A stretch of 64,000 nucleotides of DNA from Coccinella septempunctata (GCF_907165205.1 NC_058193.1:34795521-34859520); one strand, 5' to 3'; shown: positions 24,975 through 37,074, numbered from the stretch's first letter. Program-made: numbers and translations. The notes: a model not told the origin generated them from the letters alone.

Positions 24975-26217
24975 CAGGGTGAGTCTTTGACCCACACAAA
25001 TAGTAGATTCTTGAGGTCAAAAGAAACACTTTTTTTCTATACCATTTCTTTCGATTCGGCCCTGATAAAAAGATGTAGCCATTTTAAGTTTTCATAATGA
25101 GCCATGCCACCCCTGTAAAAACAAAGTTACCTTTAGAATAACTAGCTTAATCTGTGACACTACACATCTGTGGATCTTTTAAACTGGGTTGTATTCAGCC
25201 AAAGTACCCAATTTTTCAAATTTCACAGATACTTTTTAATTTTTTAACATCAAATTACTCGAAAACGGCGCATTTACAAGAAAATATGAAGAATACTTTC
25301 ATTTGACAAAACGTTCAAATATTCATTAGTTTCATGAGTTGGGTTCTTTGAATGGGCAAGTTTCCTAAAACTCCAAAATCGAATTTAAGATTATTTATGG
25401 AAACCCTTCTCCATTAGTTATCCAACACCTGAAAGATTCGCTTCAGAATTCAGAAATTTCAGAAATACACCCTTCGAAACTTAGTAAACATTCGAATATG
25501 TGAAAGCTTGTGACGTAGAATGCCTTTACTAAAGTCTAGTAATTTTTGTTAATTCGACAACAGCGGAACCGATCAAGAAGATATCCACAGATTGCATAAA
25601 ATTGTTTCTGTAATCCGTGTCTATACTTTCTTAAAACCGATGACATTTTGTGTCATTGTTTGTTTTTCTCGTCAAATTTGATCACAAAACTTGATATTTA
25701 TTACGTCTATGTTGATCAGAAAACTTTCATGACCATTATTGACTCAAAGAGCGTTGGCGGATTGTGAAAATGACGTAGAATGTTCATAAGAGAGCACTTC
25801 TAAAATCAGAATCAGTGAATAAAGACAAAATGCAATATGATAAAATTCGAAAAAAATATATTTCGATATATTTGAGGTATAAAGATTTTAACAACATATA
25901 TTTTGAAATTAAGGAAAATACCCCATTTTTGGTTTTTTTATGGTACGTAATGATCATATTGAGAAAACTGGAAGACCTGGGTGATATCTTGTGGTCGAAA
26001 AAGATTTATCAAATAAATGAAAAACTATATTCTGAAATTCATTTCATTCGATGAAACCGATTGTGAGATAAAACTAAAAATATTTTTTTTATGGTTTTTC
26101 AACAGCCTGTATCTTTTGAACCGAGCCGAATCGGAAAAAATGGTAAAAGAAAATAGTATTTCTTTTGGCCTTAAGAATCTAATGTTACAATATTTGTACG
26201 AGTCAAAGACTCACACT
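24975..26217. mobile_element. Larger member of the CAGGGTGAGTC repeat family
   Basis: Starts CAGGGTGAGTCTTTGAC after TATA and ends in GAGTCAAAGACTCACACTAT, an imperfect reverse complement. The left third matches the right half of the 16749 element, and the right end matches that element's left end in reverse, so the two copies lie in opposite orientations. The interior (about 25350-26000) is not in the shorter copy. Small AT-rich open frames (25815-26054 and 26017-26253, +) lie there but resemble no known transposase. Confidence 0.65.
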
Positions 26218-26543
26218 ATTGAGAGGAAAGACATACTACTTTCACTGAGTTGAATACTATTTCAAACAAAACTAGACTAAAAGCCTTGTTGACCCCTTGT
26301 TCATTTCGCTGATTTCTCAGACATCCTCGATGTCTTTTTTGACGAAGACATGCGAAAACCTGCTATTACTCATCTGATTCAACAGACACTGAGAAACATA
26401 TCGTCCTGAATCCGCCCCTGTCCGACTTCAGTTCCGTCCAAACCCATCTTTTCCCTAGGTGAGCTTATTAATAGAAATAACATACAGAAACGTGACTGCG
26501 GTTGCTTGCTATAGTGTGTTGAACCGAGTTTATTTAAATAATT

Positions 26544-27788
26544 ATGGCAAGTGGAGTTGCTCGAATTATTTACCGATGTGAAGAGGCTATGCAAACGCAA
26601 CATTTAGGTATATGTTCTTCCACCGTACTTTGAACCATGTATTAACCTGCCTAATCAAGCACAAACTGCTCTTGAATCCTTCGATTTCCTAGGCAACTTT
26701 GCTGCCATCTGTACATCCAATGTGGAGGAATTTCATTTTCCTTCCTTATCGACGTGTTCAGAAATCAGAACCGGAGTAGGCTGCTTTTACCTGGGATAAA
26801 TTCCTACGTGGTTACTTCATGATAGAGTGATTCGACCAATTTGACACCTGAAAGTTCTTTATTACTTTGAATTTCATGAGAATTGAGACTTTTCAATGTA
26901 CACTTTTAACATAATCCTCTTTCTAAGGCAAATGTTGCCTGAAAAATACTCCAATTAAAATATGGTGAGATCTACACTCATTTTATGAGTTTTCTCCTCC
27001 AATATCTGATACATTTTCAGAAAAATATTCTTCTAATTCATTCTCAAATGAAGTAGTCTGAACCCAACTCCAAAACCTTAAATTGGATGATTGAATTACT
27101 CATATTGTTTAGATATCATCAGTCGTCAAACCCTCACTATTCTGAGGAATGATGTAAACATGAACCCTTGTTTAACAGTTGGTGAAGAACAAAATCCCAA
27201 GAAACATGCACTTTCCTCCCAAAATATCTCTAAATCGATATTTGTTTCAAAACAATCTTTCCAGATCTTTCGGATTGCCAGATGGTACACATAGCCGAAG
27301 GGGTGTACCATCTGATGAAAGAAACGGAAGTTAAAACTCTCAACATCAGCGGAAACGTACTCACAAAGATTTCCCCCAGACTGGTTGTGAAATTCGGCCT
27401 TCTCCAAGATCTGGACATATCCAGGAACCAGATCGCTTCACTCCCAAACGAAATTTCTGCCTTGGCACACCTGGAGAGGTTGAACATTTCCAGTAACTGC
27501 TTCATAGAAATACCAGAATGTGTTTATAGGTTACCTTGCCTGAAGGAACTTGATGCTAGCAAAAACAGAATAACAGGTGCGTATTTTTTTTCAGTTTCAT
27601 GATGTGATGGTCTCATGATTCGTCTTTCAGATATCGACCACGAGAATTTGAGGAACGCAACATTTTTAAGCAACCTGAACCTGACAGATAATCCATTGAC
27701 CAAAAAATGTATCGAGAATTTGCCACAAGGTGGAATTATTTTCACAATGCCTCAAGAGCAAGAAGATTGGGAAGATTTGAACGTTTGA
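26544..27788 (+). CDS. LRRC20: Leucine-rich repeat protein, LRRC20-like (3 exons)
   Basis: Exons 26544-26607, 27265-27576 and 27631-27788 join in frame to 177 residues, close to the size of vertebrate LRRC20. The first exon is only 21 codons (MASGVARIIYRCEEAMQTQHL). It was recognised because it completes the conserved start of the family and because the split Asp codon rebuilds LDLSDCQ across the splice. Residues of about 20-150 carry LRRs with the pattern LxxLxxLxISxN (LKTLNISGN, LQDLDISRN, LERLNISSN, LKELDASKN, LSNLNLTDN). No signal peptide or membrane segment was seen, so it is likely cytosolic and a protein-binding scaffold; the molecular role of the family is poorly known. An AATAAA lies 34 bases past the stop. 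Intron 1 is 657 bp and intron 2 is 54 bp. Confidence 0.87.
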
Positions 27789-27821
27789 AGTTTTATCTTT
27801 CAAATTACAATTACCTTAATT

Positions 27822-27827
27822 AATAAA
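27822..27827 (+). terminator. Poly(A) signal of the LRRC20-like gene
   Basis: AATAAA located 34 bases after the stop codon, in an AT-rich context. Confidence 0.6.
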
Positions 27828-27839
27828 GAAATATAAGAA

Positions 27840-28480
27840 TGTGATGATGTCCTTCAGTTAATTATCCTTATCCTTAAACGTGATGAATTTTGAGATCAGC
27901 AATGCTTTATGAACAATCCAACTTGTATTGACAGCAATGATCGAAGATACCAGCATGTAATTGAGTAATAACCAACGATATGTTTAAATCTGTGCTGGGG
28001 GTTTGGCAGTTCGGACTCCCCTGTGGCAGAAGAGTCATTTATAATGGACATGATGCACTCACTAAAAGAAAGATCACTAAGGTCCGCAGATTAATCTGTG
28101 CTCCCTATTAAAAGCTTCAATAGGCACCCTCCAACGTTGTACTCTCCCCTAAATAAACAGGGAAGCGCGCACCTGCTGTTAGAAACTTGAGATCTACTCC
28201 AGATCTCGGATCCTGATAAAAAGGCACATGGAACCGGCTTAGCTGTTAATTGATTGACTAATCAAGTTTATTGTCCTCATTATGGAATTCGTTTTATTAT
28301 TATACATTAAGTCTGTATTTTAAAATTGAACCTTGAAATGGAGGAGCTCCATCTCCATCTAGAGATCTAGAGAAAATTGGGTATTTTGAAAAATCTGCAG
28401 AATAAAATTTAAACTAAGTCTTCGGTTGGGACACTCGTAGACAGAAGGTGAACCTCAAAGTTTACCTTAGTTATGATTAT
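27840..28480. other. Intergenic, no gene seen
   Basis: Between the LRR gene and the next repeat. A moderately GC-rich part near 27,990-28,210 has no open frame of note and may be an unrecognised repeat. Confidence 0.4.
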
Positions 28481-28547
28481 ACAGGGCGAGTCTTCGATTT
28501 CTAATAATGTTATTTGAACGTTTTGTAACATAAAAGTATTCTTCATA

Positions 28548-29800
28548 CGAGGATGTATTGATATCTAGTTAGCCTAGAACAGTTCCATGCAACGAACAAT
28601 AACTCATTAGAAGTGTCAGTGTGAAGTTTGAGGTCAAAAAAGTAAACCAGTTACGCCATAAATAAAAAGAAAGAAGATGTCCACCGAAATTGTAAAAATC
28701 GAAAAATTGGAGTATCTAGCCATCATGAATTACCTGTATTTAAAAGGGTTAAGAGGTAAGCCAATTTACGAAGATATGCTTAATACCCTTGGTGATCAAT
28801 GTCCTTCGTATGCGAAAGTGAGAAATTGGACTGCAAGCTTCAAAAGAGGTAAATTTTCCATTGAAGATGATGACCGATCGGGAAGGCCAGTTTCTGTGTC
28901 AGTCCTCGAAAATATCGATGCAGTTCATTACATGATTTTATCAGACCGTCGAATTGGGCTAAAACGGATATCTGAAGCACTGAATATTTCATACGAACGC
29001 GTTCCTCATATAGTTCACGTCAATTTGGACATGAGAAAAATTGCTGCAAAATGGATCCCCAAATGTTTGAATGTTTACCAAAAGCGTGCAAGGGTAGAAG
29101 CATCGCGTTCGATCTGTGCTAGATTTGAAAACGATGTAGACTTCTTGAACCGAATTGTTACTATGGATGAGACTTGGGTACATTTCTACGATCCAGAAAC
29201 AAAGCAACAATCGATGGAATGGCGACACTCTGGTTCTCCAAGACCTAAGAAGTTTCGTGTCCAAAAATCTGCTGAAAAAGTTCTTGCTTCAGTGTTTTGG
29301 GATTGCCATGGAGTAATCATGATTGATTTTTTGGATAAGGGTCATTGAACTCTTTTAGAGTTCAATGATAAAAGTAGAACAATAACCGGAGATTACTATT
29401 CGACATTACTGAGCACTCTACGGGAAAAAATTAAAGAGAAAAGAAGCGGAAAACCATCCAAAGGTGTTTTGTTTTTGCACGACAACCCCTCGCACTCAAA
29501 TCTCATGTTGCCATGCATAATTTAGGGTTTGAATTACTAGAATACCCCCCTTATTCACCAGATTTGACTCAATTCGACTATCATCTCTTTCCTCAACTGA
29601 AAACATGTTTAAAAGGTTGTAAATTTTCTTCCAACGAGGAGGAAATAAAAACTGTGGATGTCTGGTTTGCAGAGCAAGAGGAAAGATTTTTTTTGAAAGG
29701 TCTAGAGACGTTGCAGGTTGGCTGTAATGAATGTATCCTACTAAGAGGAGGATATGTTGAGTAATAAAATATTTAGACATTGAAATTATGTTTGGTTCTA
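28548..29800 (+). mobile_element. mariner-like element, copy 1 (defective)
   Basis: Begins CGAGGATGTATTGATATCT next to TA (28546-28547), the mariner target. The 3' end is poorly preserved: a TCTAAGGTAGGCT segment near 29,798 may be the eroded far end. It contains a broken mariner transposase in the forward direction. A second, reversed and truncated copy lies at about 30,945-31,846 with the same 5' end and host sequence. Confidence 0.85.
28677..29764 (+). pseudogene. mariner transposase, copy 1, interrupted
   Basis: The frame opens at 28677 with the N-terminal double HTH (YEDMLNTLGDQCPSYAKVRNW...DRSGRP). It includes the first catalytic aspartate in TMDETWVHFYDPE and the WDCHGVIMIDFLDKG block, then stops at 29348. 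The cause is an insertion of about 33 bases that forms a perfect hairpin (CATTGAACTCT...AGAGTTCAATG, 29343-29367), absent from copy 2. Homology resumes after it (GDYYSTLLSTLREKIKEKR, FLHDN with the second catalytic Asp). An indel near 29,485 follows, and the reading then ends with YPPYSPDLTQFDYHLFP at 29764. The family motif D,D34D is thus recognisable but the gene is dead. Confidence 0.92.
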
Positions 29801-30127
29801 AGGTAGGCTCTCGTATAATGCGCCGTTTTCGAGTAATTTGATGTTCAAAAATTAAAAAGAATGTGTAAAATTTGAAAAATTAGGTACTTTGGCGGAATGC
29901 AACTATGTTTAAAAGATCCATAGATGTGTAGTGTCATAGATTTAGCTAGTTATTCTCAAGGGAGTTTTGTTTCTCCAACGGTTTTGGCATAGCTCATTAT
30001 GAAAACTCGAAATGGCAATATATTTTTATCAGGGCCGAATCGGAAAAAATGGTATAAGAAAAAAGTGTTCCTTTTGACCTCAAGAATCTACTGTTAAAAT
30101 ACTTGTACGAGTCAAAAACTCACCCTG

Positions 30128-30944
30128 TATACAGAGTGTTACACGCAGTTTAAATGTTCAAATGAAACCTATGAAATGGTTCTCATTTCTAGTAACAACC
30201 TCACAAGAATGTAAAAGAAATATTTCTGTAACAGTCGACGAATCCAACCCTGTCGCGTTTTCTTCATATGTCTGGTAACTTGAACACAAAGACGAATGCA
30301 ATGAGAGCATGCAAACATGTATATAGCAATTTTAATCATAATTCCGCGAACTCTCGACTTCACAGTCATTTGAGCAGGAACAAATCATCAACAGACATCA
30401 GAGGAACGCGGAGACAAAAACCGTTTCAGCCGAGTTTCGCTATATATGCGCTTACTGATCTGGCGTTACACAAAAGTAAGAAACCTTACGGTGAAAAATT
30501 TCCCTGAAAATTAAACCTTCTTTGACACATTTAATCTATATGTCGGGAACATTAGGACCGCCGCGTCCTTTGGGCGTACGTCGGAGGGGTGGGGGGTGGG
30601 GGTGACTTCAAAAGCTTTCAAGTTTCAATGGGATATGGAGATGATTATGATATTCCTCAGGTTCGGGTGTACCTAAGTGATTACTGACATAAGAACGATG
30701 TAATCTTCGCTCCATTCGTTAAATTGATGAAACATTCCTCATTTAATTTCTACGGAAAGAACATCAGAACCGAGCTCGAAGATTCTGGTGACTAAGTTTG
30801 GATTAAAGACAATTTTCACTAAAAAGATTCAGGAAGGTTCATTCATATGGCCATTGGGGATGAAATGTTACGATCTAACAAATTTGCCATCGTCAGGACC
30901 ACTACATGGAAAAGGTTCCACTGAAAAAGAGCAGATGCTGAGCA
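30128..30944. other. Spacer between the two mariner copies, no gene seen
   Basis: A GC-rich spot with G runs lies near 30,560-30,605; the rest is AT-rich. Open frames here resemble no protein. The end next to 30,945 may be the flank into which mariner copy 2 was broken. Confidence 0.4.
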
Positions 30945-31846
30945 TGCTGGGACGTTGTCCTGCAAAAACAAAACACCTTTGGATAGCTCTCCCCGTCTTT
31001 TCTCTTCAATTTTTTCCCGTAGAGTGGTCAGTAATGTCGAATAGTAATATCCAGTTATTGTTCTAGCCTTATCCAAAAAATCAATCTTGATTACTCCATG
31101 GCAATCCCAAAAAACTGAAGCAAGAACTTTTTCAGCAGATTTTTGGACACGAAACTTCTTAGGTCTTGGAGAATCAGAGTGTCGCCATTCCATCGATTGT
31201 TGCTTTATTTCTGGATCGTAGAAATGTACCCAAGTCTCATCCATAGTAACAATTCGGTTTAAGAAGTTAACATCGTTTTTAAATCGAGCACAGATCGAAC
31301 GCGATGCTTCTACCCTACGCTTTTGGTCAACATTAAAACATTTGGGATCCATTTGCAGCAATTTTTCTCATATCCAAATTGACGTGAACTATATGATGAA
31401 CGCGTTCGTATGAAATATTCAGTGCTTCAGATATCTGTTTTAGCCCAATTCGACGGTCTGATGAAATCATGTCATGAACTGCATCGATATTTTCGGGGAC
31501 TGACACAGAAACTAGCCTTCCCGATCAGTCATCATCTTCAAAGGAAAATTTAACATACGAAGGACATTGATCACCAAGGGTATTAAGCATATCTTCGTAA
31601 ATCTGCTTACCTCTTAACCCTTTTAAATACAGGTACTTGATGATGGCTCGATACTCCAATTTTTCGATTTCACAATTTCGGTGGACATCTTCTTTCTTTT
31701 AATTTATTGCGTAACTCTGATTTACTCTTTTGATCTCAAACTTCACACTGACACTTCTAATGAGTTATTGTTCGTTTCTATGGTAACGCAATATTTTTTT
31801 CATTCATGGAACTGGTCTAGGCAAACTAGATATCAATACATCCTCG
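30945..31846 (-). mobile_element. mariner-like element, copy 2 (reversed, 3'-truncated)
   Basis: Its 5' end at 31846 is CGAGGATGTATTGATATCT on the minus strand next to TA (31847-31848). Bases to about 31,886 match the host repeat that also flanks copy 1. The transposase reading 31690-30945 is broken by frameshifts in its N-terminal part and stays open from 31361 (RVEASRSICARFKNDVNFLNRIVTMDETWVHFYDPE...). It runs to FLQDN and is then lost at about 30,945, so the C-terminal third and the 3' end are missing. Without the hairpin insertion of copy 1, it shows what the undisturbed sequence looked like there. Confidence 0.88.
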
Positions 31847-31886
31847 TATGAAGAATTTTTACAAAACGTTATAAGAAATAAGGATG

Positions 31887-34800
31887 AAAAACGTCTGCTA
31901 ACCTTGTTTTTCAGGTACTTCTTCGTATTCCAAATCTCCATGCAGGATTTCCTGCATGGTTGTTCAGTCCAAATTAAGGAACAGATTCCACCCTTGAGTT
32001 CGATCAAGATTGATCGACGTTAAATTGCGCTGGTTTTAATTTTCATGTTTCACGTACCACATGCGGTCTCTGTTTGATAGACAAAAGGGCCGTCAGATCG
32101 GCTGCTGGCCCCCTTAGTCGGGCGTTTTTATCCGAATACAAAAAGATTCATCATCGTCCTCCACTGCAAATGATCAAGGGATTTCCTATTCAAGAATTAA
32201 GTAATAAAAAGTCATACATAAATGGTTGGCGCTGCAGATAGGGGAGGCGAATATCCGGATAAATGGCTTCTTTCATCTCCACTATGAGATAGAAAAAATC
32301 ATTTGGAACTATGGCAGGATGGTTGTGGGGTCCTAGATAACGATTTTTCGATGTTCGGGTGTCTTGTTGAGGAAATTTTCGGTTTTGTGGAGGTTTCACA
32401 TGCTATTCTCTCTGTGGGAGAATAGTAGGCAGTTTTCAAGTAAGGCTAATGTTATTTATCGTTGAATAAAAGACAAAATGTCTGTAGGAAATGCGTTTTA
32501 TATTAGTTTCATAGCAACGTTACCATCTCACGTTGACTCTAGGTTTGTTACACGTATAGCTATCATCCTGTTTGGATCTTGCATTTGGATTACAATTAAT
32601 AATTCAATTAATTAATTAAAAATACCATAAAATTTTACGACCTTCCTCGTTTGTCGCAGATTTCATAGACAGCCATCTTTGTCTATCTCATCCAGATAGT
32701 GTATTTGTTGTTCTTTATTATCAACGAATATTTCAGTCGATGTTGCCAACTTGTGCAATAGGAACAAAACGCTTTGAATTTTAAATACCCATTTTTATTT
32801 TTCATAAAAATACATCATTTTCTTCAGAAGGATTATTCCCTATTCCTCATTTCCAATTACGCACTAGTGCGGTAAAAGTGCTAATTTCCGCTCACTCATC
32901 ATCGCAGTAAAGTACACTTTGCGAATAGGTAGTTCAAATTACCTCCTCATAGCCCCATGAATAAGCCATTAATTTCACACTGCCAAACGGACCCTCGCCC
33001 CAATTTTTCAAGTTTACATACCAACCCCCGACCGAAGCATCCGCTTCCCGTCCACCAAACGCGGCCACGTGACCGCATTTAACACTCATTTATATTTTAT
33101 CTGATTCCGGCTGTATCTAGGTGCCATCTACATGGCAACATTTTATTATAGTACGGCGAGGGATAATACAGAGCCTACTATTTATTTCATATTGCCAGGT
33201 GCTTGGGATAATTGATTTTAGTTTCGCCCTGTAGATTACATCGGCGTGTAACGGCGGCCGATGGTTCCAAGTATTCGGCGCATGTATGTTTTTCTGCGGC
33301 TGGGGCTCGTTGACAGATGGCAAAAACGATAGATTTGTCAGTTTATTTTCCCAAAATTTATAGATTTATGGTGAAATTTTTCAAGAACCTCGAAGAGAAA
33401 AAGCCATTCTCCAATGTTTCCAGAAAAAAAATCCCTCTGAGTAGTTGGCTCTAAGTCTCAAATAACGTTTTGAAGGTTCGTGCATTATTTGAAAGACTCA
33501 CAATGATTAATTAACTGATAATCAATATGCTGAACTTTGAAAAAGAAAGAAACTTTAGATCAATTTATGTTCATTTTTCAGATGTCAACAGCCAGCAAGG
33601 GTCAATTACTTGTCTGTGGAGTGTAGACTATCCAACATACACTTGCGCTCAAAATTTAAATGAGTTTCTCAGGCAATTTTTCCCAACTTTTCTTTCTTTA
33701 TAGCCTTCTACGAAGAACGAGGAAGGTTTAAGAAAAAATTTAATAAAATCAGTTCAGCCGTTTTTACTTGAAGCGATGACAACTCCATTTTTGTTTATAA
33801 TGATTTCCTGCATAATCAATTATAACATTCATAAATTTCTCACCTTCCTCAATAACTTAATAATAACTTCAAAGTTAGATACTGCCCATTGAATTGATGT
33901 GGTATTGTGGGTTCAATACACAGGGTCTGCAAAATATCGTGTGCCCTACTCGAAGATCATCGATATATCACGATTCGCTGAATCTATTCTAACGACTTGA
34001 AAACCTTCTGTGTTCCTAGTCATTTCCGTAATGTGCTTTTAACCCACACTAAGTTTTAGTTTTGTTTAATTTGAGAGAGTGAGAAAGCGATTAGTTTGCT
34101 TTTTGTTAGAAATCTGAACATCATTAATTGCTACAACAAAAATTTTGTCATTGTGAAAAAATCAGGGTGGCTGTATAAATAATTTGATGGATACTCACGA
34201 GGTGTCACTCTATTTTTTTTTAAATACAATATCAAACAATTTCCTGGAATTCTTAACGCAGTTTTTATCATTTAATCGAGTGTTTTTCGAGAAATTCAAC
34301 GTGTGCGAAAAAGTTATAATAAAATAACCGAAAGACGTTACCCAGATGAAATATTCGAGGAAGCGGCACCGGAGAGCGAAGCTATTCCCGAAGCAATTTA
34401 TCTGAGAGATATAGAGAAGATATAGAGCGAGAGCAACCCCCGGCAACGATATCAAATATTGTCGCCATTTTGGCATAGTCGAGCGAAACGATAGACATAA
34501 TAAAAAACGCTATATAAGGAAAATGCATTACGATTCCGTTGCACAAATGGGCCCCCTGGGACGGCCCCCTAAACTAGACCATATTATTTTCGCGGTTCGG
34601 TTTGCGGGCGGCGTTTTAACGTTAATAACTTCTCACACCACCCCCAAGTCGAGGCGGGATCTCAGCCACCGAACCGTGTGTTCAAATGTAAAATCCGGGC
34701 GAAGAGCAATTTGCCTCCTTCTGTTTTGAGAGCTGCGCCATTTCGTCTAAGCAGCCGGAGAAAAATCAGCACCTTCCATTTCGTAACAGCCGCGCTTTAG

Positions 34801-35538
34801 GGGTTGCGATGGTTTTTTGGGGATTTTCCAAGGCGGGTGATATCGACTAGATAATTAGATCGGCGAACTTCTTGGCGTTTTGGTATTTATTTAACGGTGG
34901 AAAGATATCTGCACAGATTATGGCTGCGTTGGATTTCAGGGAGGATTTTCAACGTTCAAATAAACTTTGCTGTTGCACTTGCATAGGTTTGAGAGTAAAG
35001 AAGTTGGCACACCCGAATTGCTACGTTGAATCATTGAGTATTTATGTCCATTATGCTTGAGGTAGCCATCATCCATCTGCAGACGCAGTGAGAATCCGAT
35101 TGGTGCTTATACATCATTCAGATGGCGTTGTAATGAAATGAAGAAAATGATATTCAAAAAGTGGAGATTGGATTGGAGTGGAAAAGGAGATTGTAAATTT
35201 ATGGATGAATGATAAATTTCCTTTGGAAAATTATTTCTGCGAAGGTATCAGCTATCTCTAAGGAGAGGATAGAGTCTCTTCTCTCTGGTCAAACAAAATC
35301 AAGAACGTTCATATGAATTATGAATATAAAAAGAGGTGCGTTGGTTATAATACCAAAGAGTAACAACTCACAACAAATGTTGTGAACTCAACTCAAAAAA
35401 GTTCTTTTAGAGTTTAATGGAACTCGATAAAGAAGTGAGTTCACTGTAATCAGAGATTCTTCTGTAATTAAATTGTTGTAGCACATATGCTGCCATCTAT
35501 TGCAGAAAGCGGAGACAAGAATATCTAATCTGTTTTTT
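31887..35538. other. Intergenic, no gene seen; two GC-richer islands
   Basis: No supported exon. GC-richer, non-repetitive islands lie at about 32,980-33,320 and 34,340-34,830 in AT-rich surroundings. Neither has a plausible protein in any frame. A repeat end of the CACAGGGT type is near 33,921. Confidence 0.45.
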
Positions 35539-35727
35539 ACAGGTTTCTATAAAAATTTACAGATTCCTATAGGTTTCTATGGTAATTTACAGGTTTCTAT
35601 AAAAATTTACAGTTTCCTATAGCTTTCTATGGTAATTTACAGGTTTCTATAGTAGTTTACAGATCTCTAGAATGTCTTACAGGTTTCTATTATTATTAAA
35701 CAGGTTTCTATCAAGATTAACAGTTAT
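35539..35727 (+). repeat. Minisatellite with about 20-bp units
   Basis: Roughly nine imperfect units beginning ACAGGTTTCTAT followed by A/T/G filler ending in TTT. Some units carry a 10-base extension (CCTATAGGTTTCTATGG). It lies about 130 bases upstream of the peroxiredoxin start codon, probably in or near its promoter. Confidence 0.85.
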
Positions 35728-35858
35728 CTTTATTGTCGAAATATGACAAGACGTTTCATTTCATTCATCGCGATTACATTTTTATCAATAATTCTATTTA
35801 TGGAATTTGGAAATCCTGTTTTTCAGTTTTGGGTTTACACATAAAAGCATCTCGTAAA

Positions 35859-37074
35859 ATGTCAGGAATTTTCAATAAATTGAGCCGAACTGTAAGTTCA
35901 ATGATAAACCAATCCTATCAATTCAATACTTTCAAATTAGTACGAAAAATGAATAATTTATTTCGAAATTAACCAAATGAGTATGAGTGCAATATTTTTT
36001 ACGTTTCAACGATGACTTTGATTTCAGGTGCTCAGGGCTTCTTCAAACATCACCAAGGTACAGAACTCGGTTGTCAGTTTTTCATTAGGTAAGTATTAAT
36101 TGAATAAGAAAGGACCACGTTTAGAACTTGATGAAAAGTGATCTTAATTTTAGCCTCAACTGCTTATGCTCCGAGGGTCCAGCAACCGGCTCCTAACTTC
36201 AAGGGTACAGCTGTTGTTGGAGAAACCTTCAAGGAAATTCAGCTGTCGGATTTTAAGGGAAAATATGTTGTTTTAGTTTTCTATCCACTAGATTTGTAAG
36301 TATAACTTGGAGAGAAGTAAGTAGAGATTATAAGTGGTACTATTTTTCAGCACATTTGTTTGTCCAACAGAATTGAGGGCTCTTCAGGAAAAATATGATC
36401 AGTTCAAGAAACTGAATGCAGAAGTTATAGGATGCTCTATTGACTCACATTACTCTCATTTAGGATGGATCAAAACGCCCCCCAAAGTTAGTATGAATAA
36501 AAATTCAACTTGTGAAATAAGAATAGTAATTCTTATTCATTTCTGCTCAAATCATTTATATTGCAGAAATCCCTTTATCTAATGAAAATTATTAGTTATA
36601 ATCCTCTTTTTAGGAAGGTGGTTTAGGTCCAATATCATACCCATTACTCTCAGATATAAATAAAACAATAGCCAGAGATTATGATGTACTATTAGAAAAA
36701 GAAGGTATTGCTTTAAGAGGTACCTTTATTATTGACCCCAATGGTATTCTCCGACAAATGGCTGTTAATGATTTGCCTATCGGGAGGTCCATTGATGAAG
36801 CATTGAGAATTATCGAAGCCATAAGATTCCATGATGAACATGGTGAAGGTATGGTTTGAACATTTTATATCTTATAATTAATTGTAGATGAGAATTTAGG
36901 CGTTGTTAATGAGCTTTCTTTGAAAATTATGAGAATAACTGAAAGTTATATCTAAGTGCTTGTCAATATTGATTTTTTTGTTTGTTTTCAGTTTGTCCGG
37001 CCAACTGGCAGAAGGGTGGTAAAACCATCAAACCTGATCCACAAGGATCAAAAGAATATTTCAAGTCTACTTAA
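35859..37074 (+). CDS. Prx3: Mitochondrial 2-Cys peroxiredoxin (6 exons)
   Basis: Thiol peroxidase that reduces hydrogen peroxide and organic peroxides using thioredoxin. Exons 35859-35891, 36028-36088, 36154-36295, 36351-36486, 36614-36848 and 36992-37074 join to 229 residues. The first 32 residues (MSGIFNKLSRT...) are rich in Arg/Lys/Ser with no acids, as expected of a matrix-targeting presequence, which favours Prx3 over the cytosolic form. The peroxidatic cysteine is C83 in FTFVCPTE and the resolving cysteine is C204 in VCPAN, 121 residues apart as in the family. GGLGP and LRGTFIIDPNG, the typical-2-Cys signatures, are intact. The C-terminus is the YF type linked to sensitivity to over-oxidation. 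The donor after exon 4 is GTTAGT, a weaker but valid site. An AATAAA lies at 37127. Confidence 0.95.

Larger units (their letters stand above)
11880..26543. other. 14.6-kb gene desert with repeats and GC-richer islands
   Basis: No exon could be supported. It holds the direct repeat near 13.0-13.2 kb, fold-back elements at 14.65-15.13 kb, the CAGGGTGAGTC family (16.7, 19.9 and 25.0 kb), an inverted duplication (18.2 and 20.9 kb), CCTAA arrays (23.0-23.6 kb) and several more GC-rich, non-repeated islands (about 13.36-13.64, 15.5-15.62, 21.8-22.2 and 24.3-24.7 kb). Other open frames are short and unlike known proteins. Confidence 0.5.
28482..30127. mobile_element. CAGGGTGAGTC-family element split by a mariner insertion
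   Basis: The outer ends (CAGGGCGAGTCTTCGA at 28482 and GTCAAAAACTCACCCTG ending 30127) are flanked by TATA. The left 66 bases and the right part from about 29,810 match the 16749 element (GTATAATGCGCCGTTTTCGAG, then ATTTGAAAAATTAGGTACTTT). Between them sits a mariner element. The mariner jumped into an already resident copy, so the repeat family is older. Confidence 0.75.

Noticed and set aside
28989..29264. Minus-strand frame across mariner copy 1
   Set aside because: Antisense shadow of the transposase reading, which has the TMDETW and WDCHG motifs.
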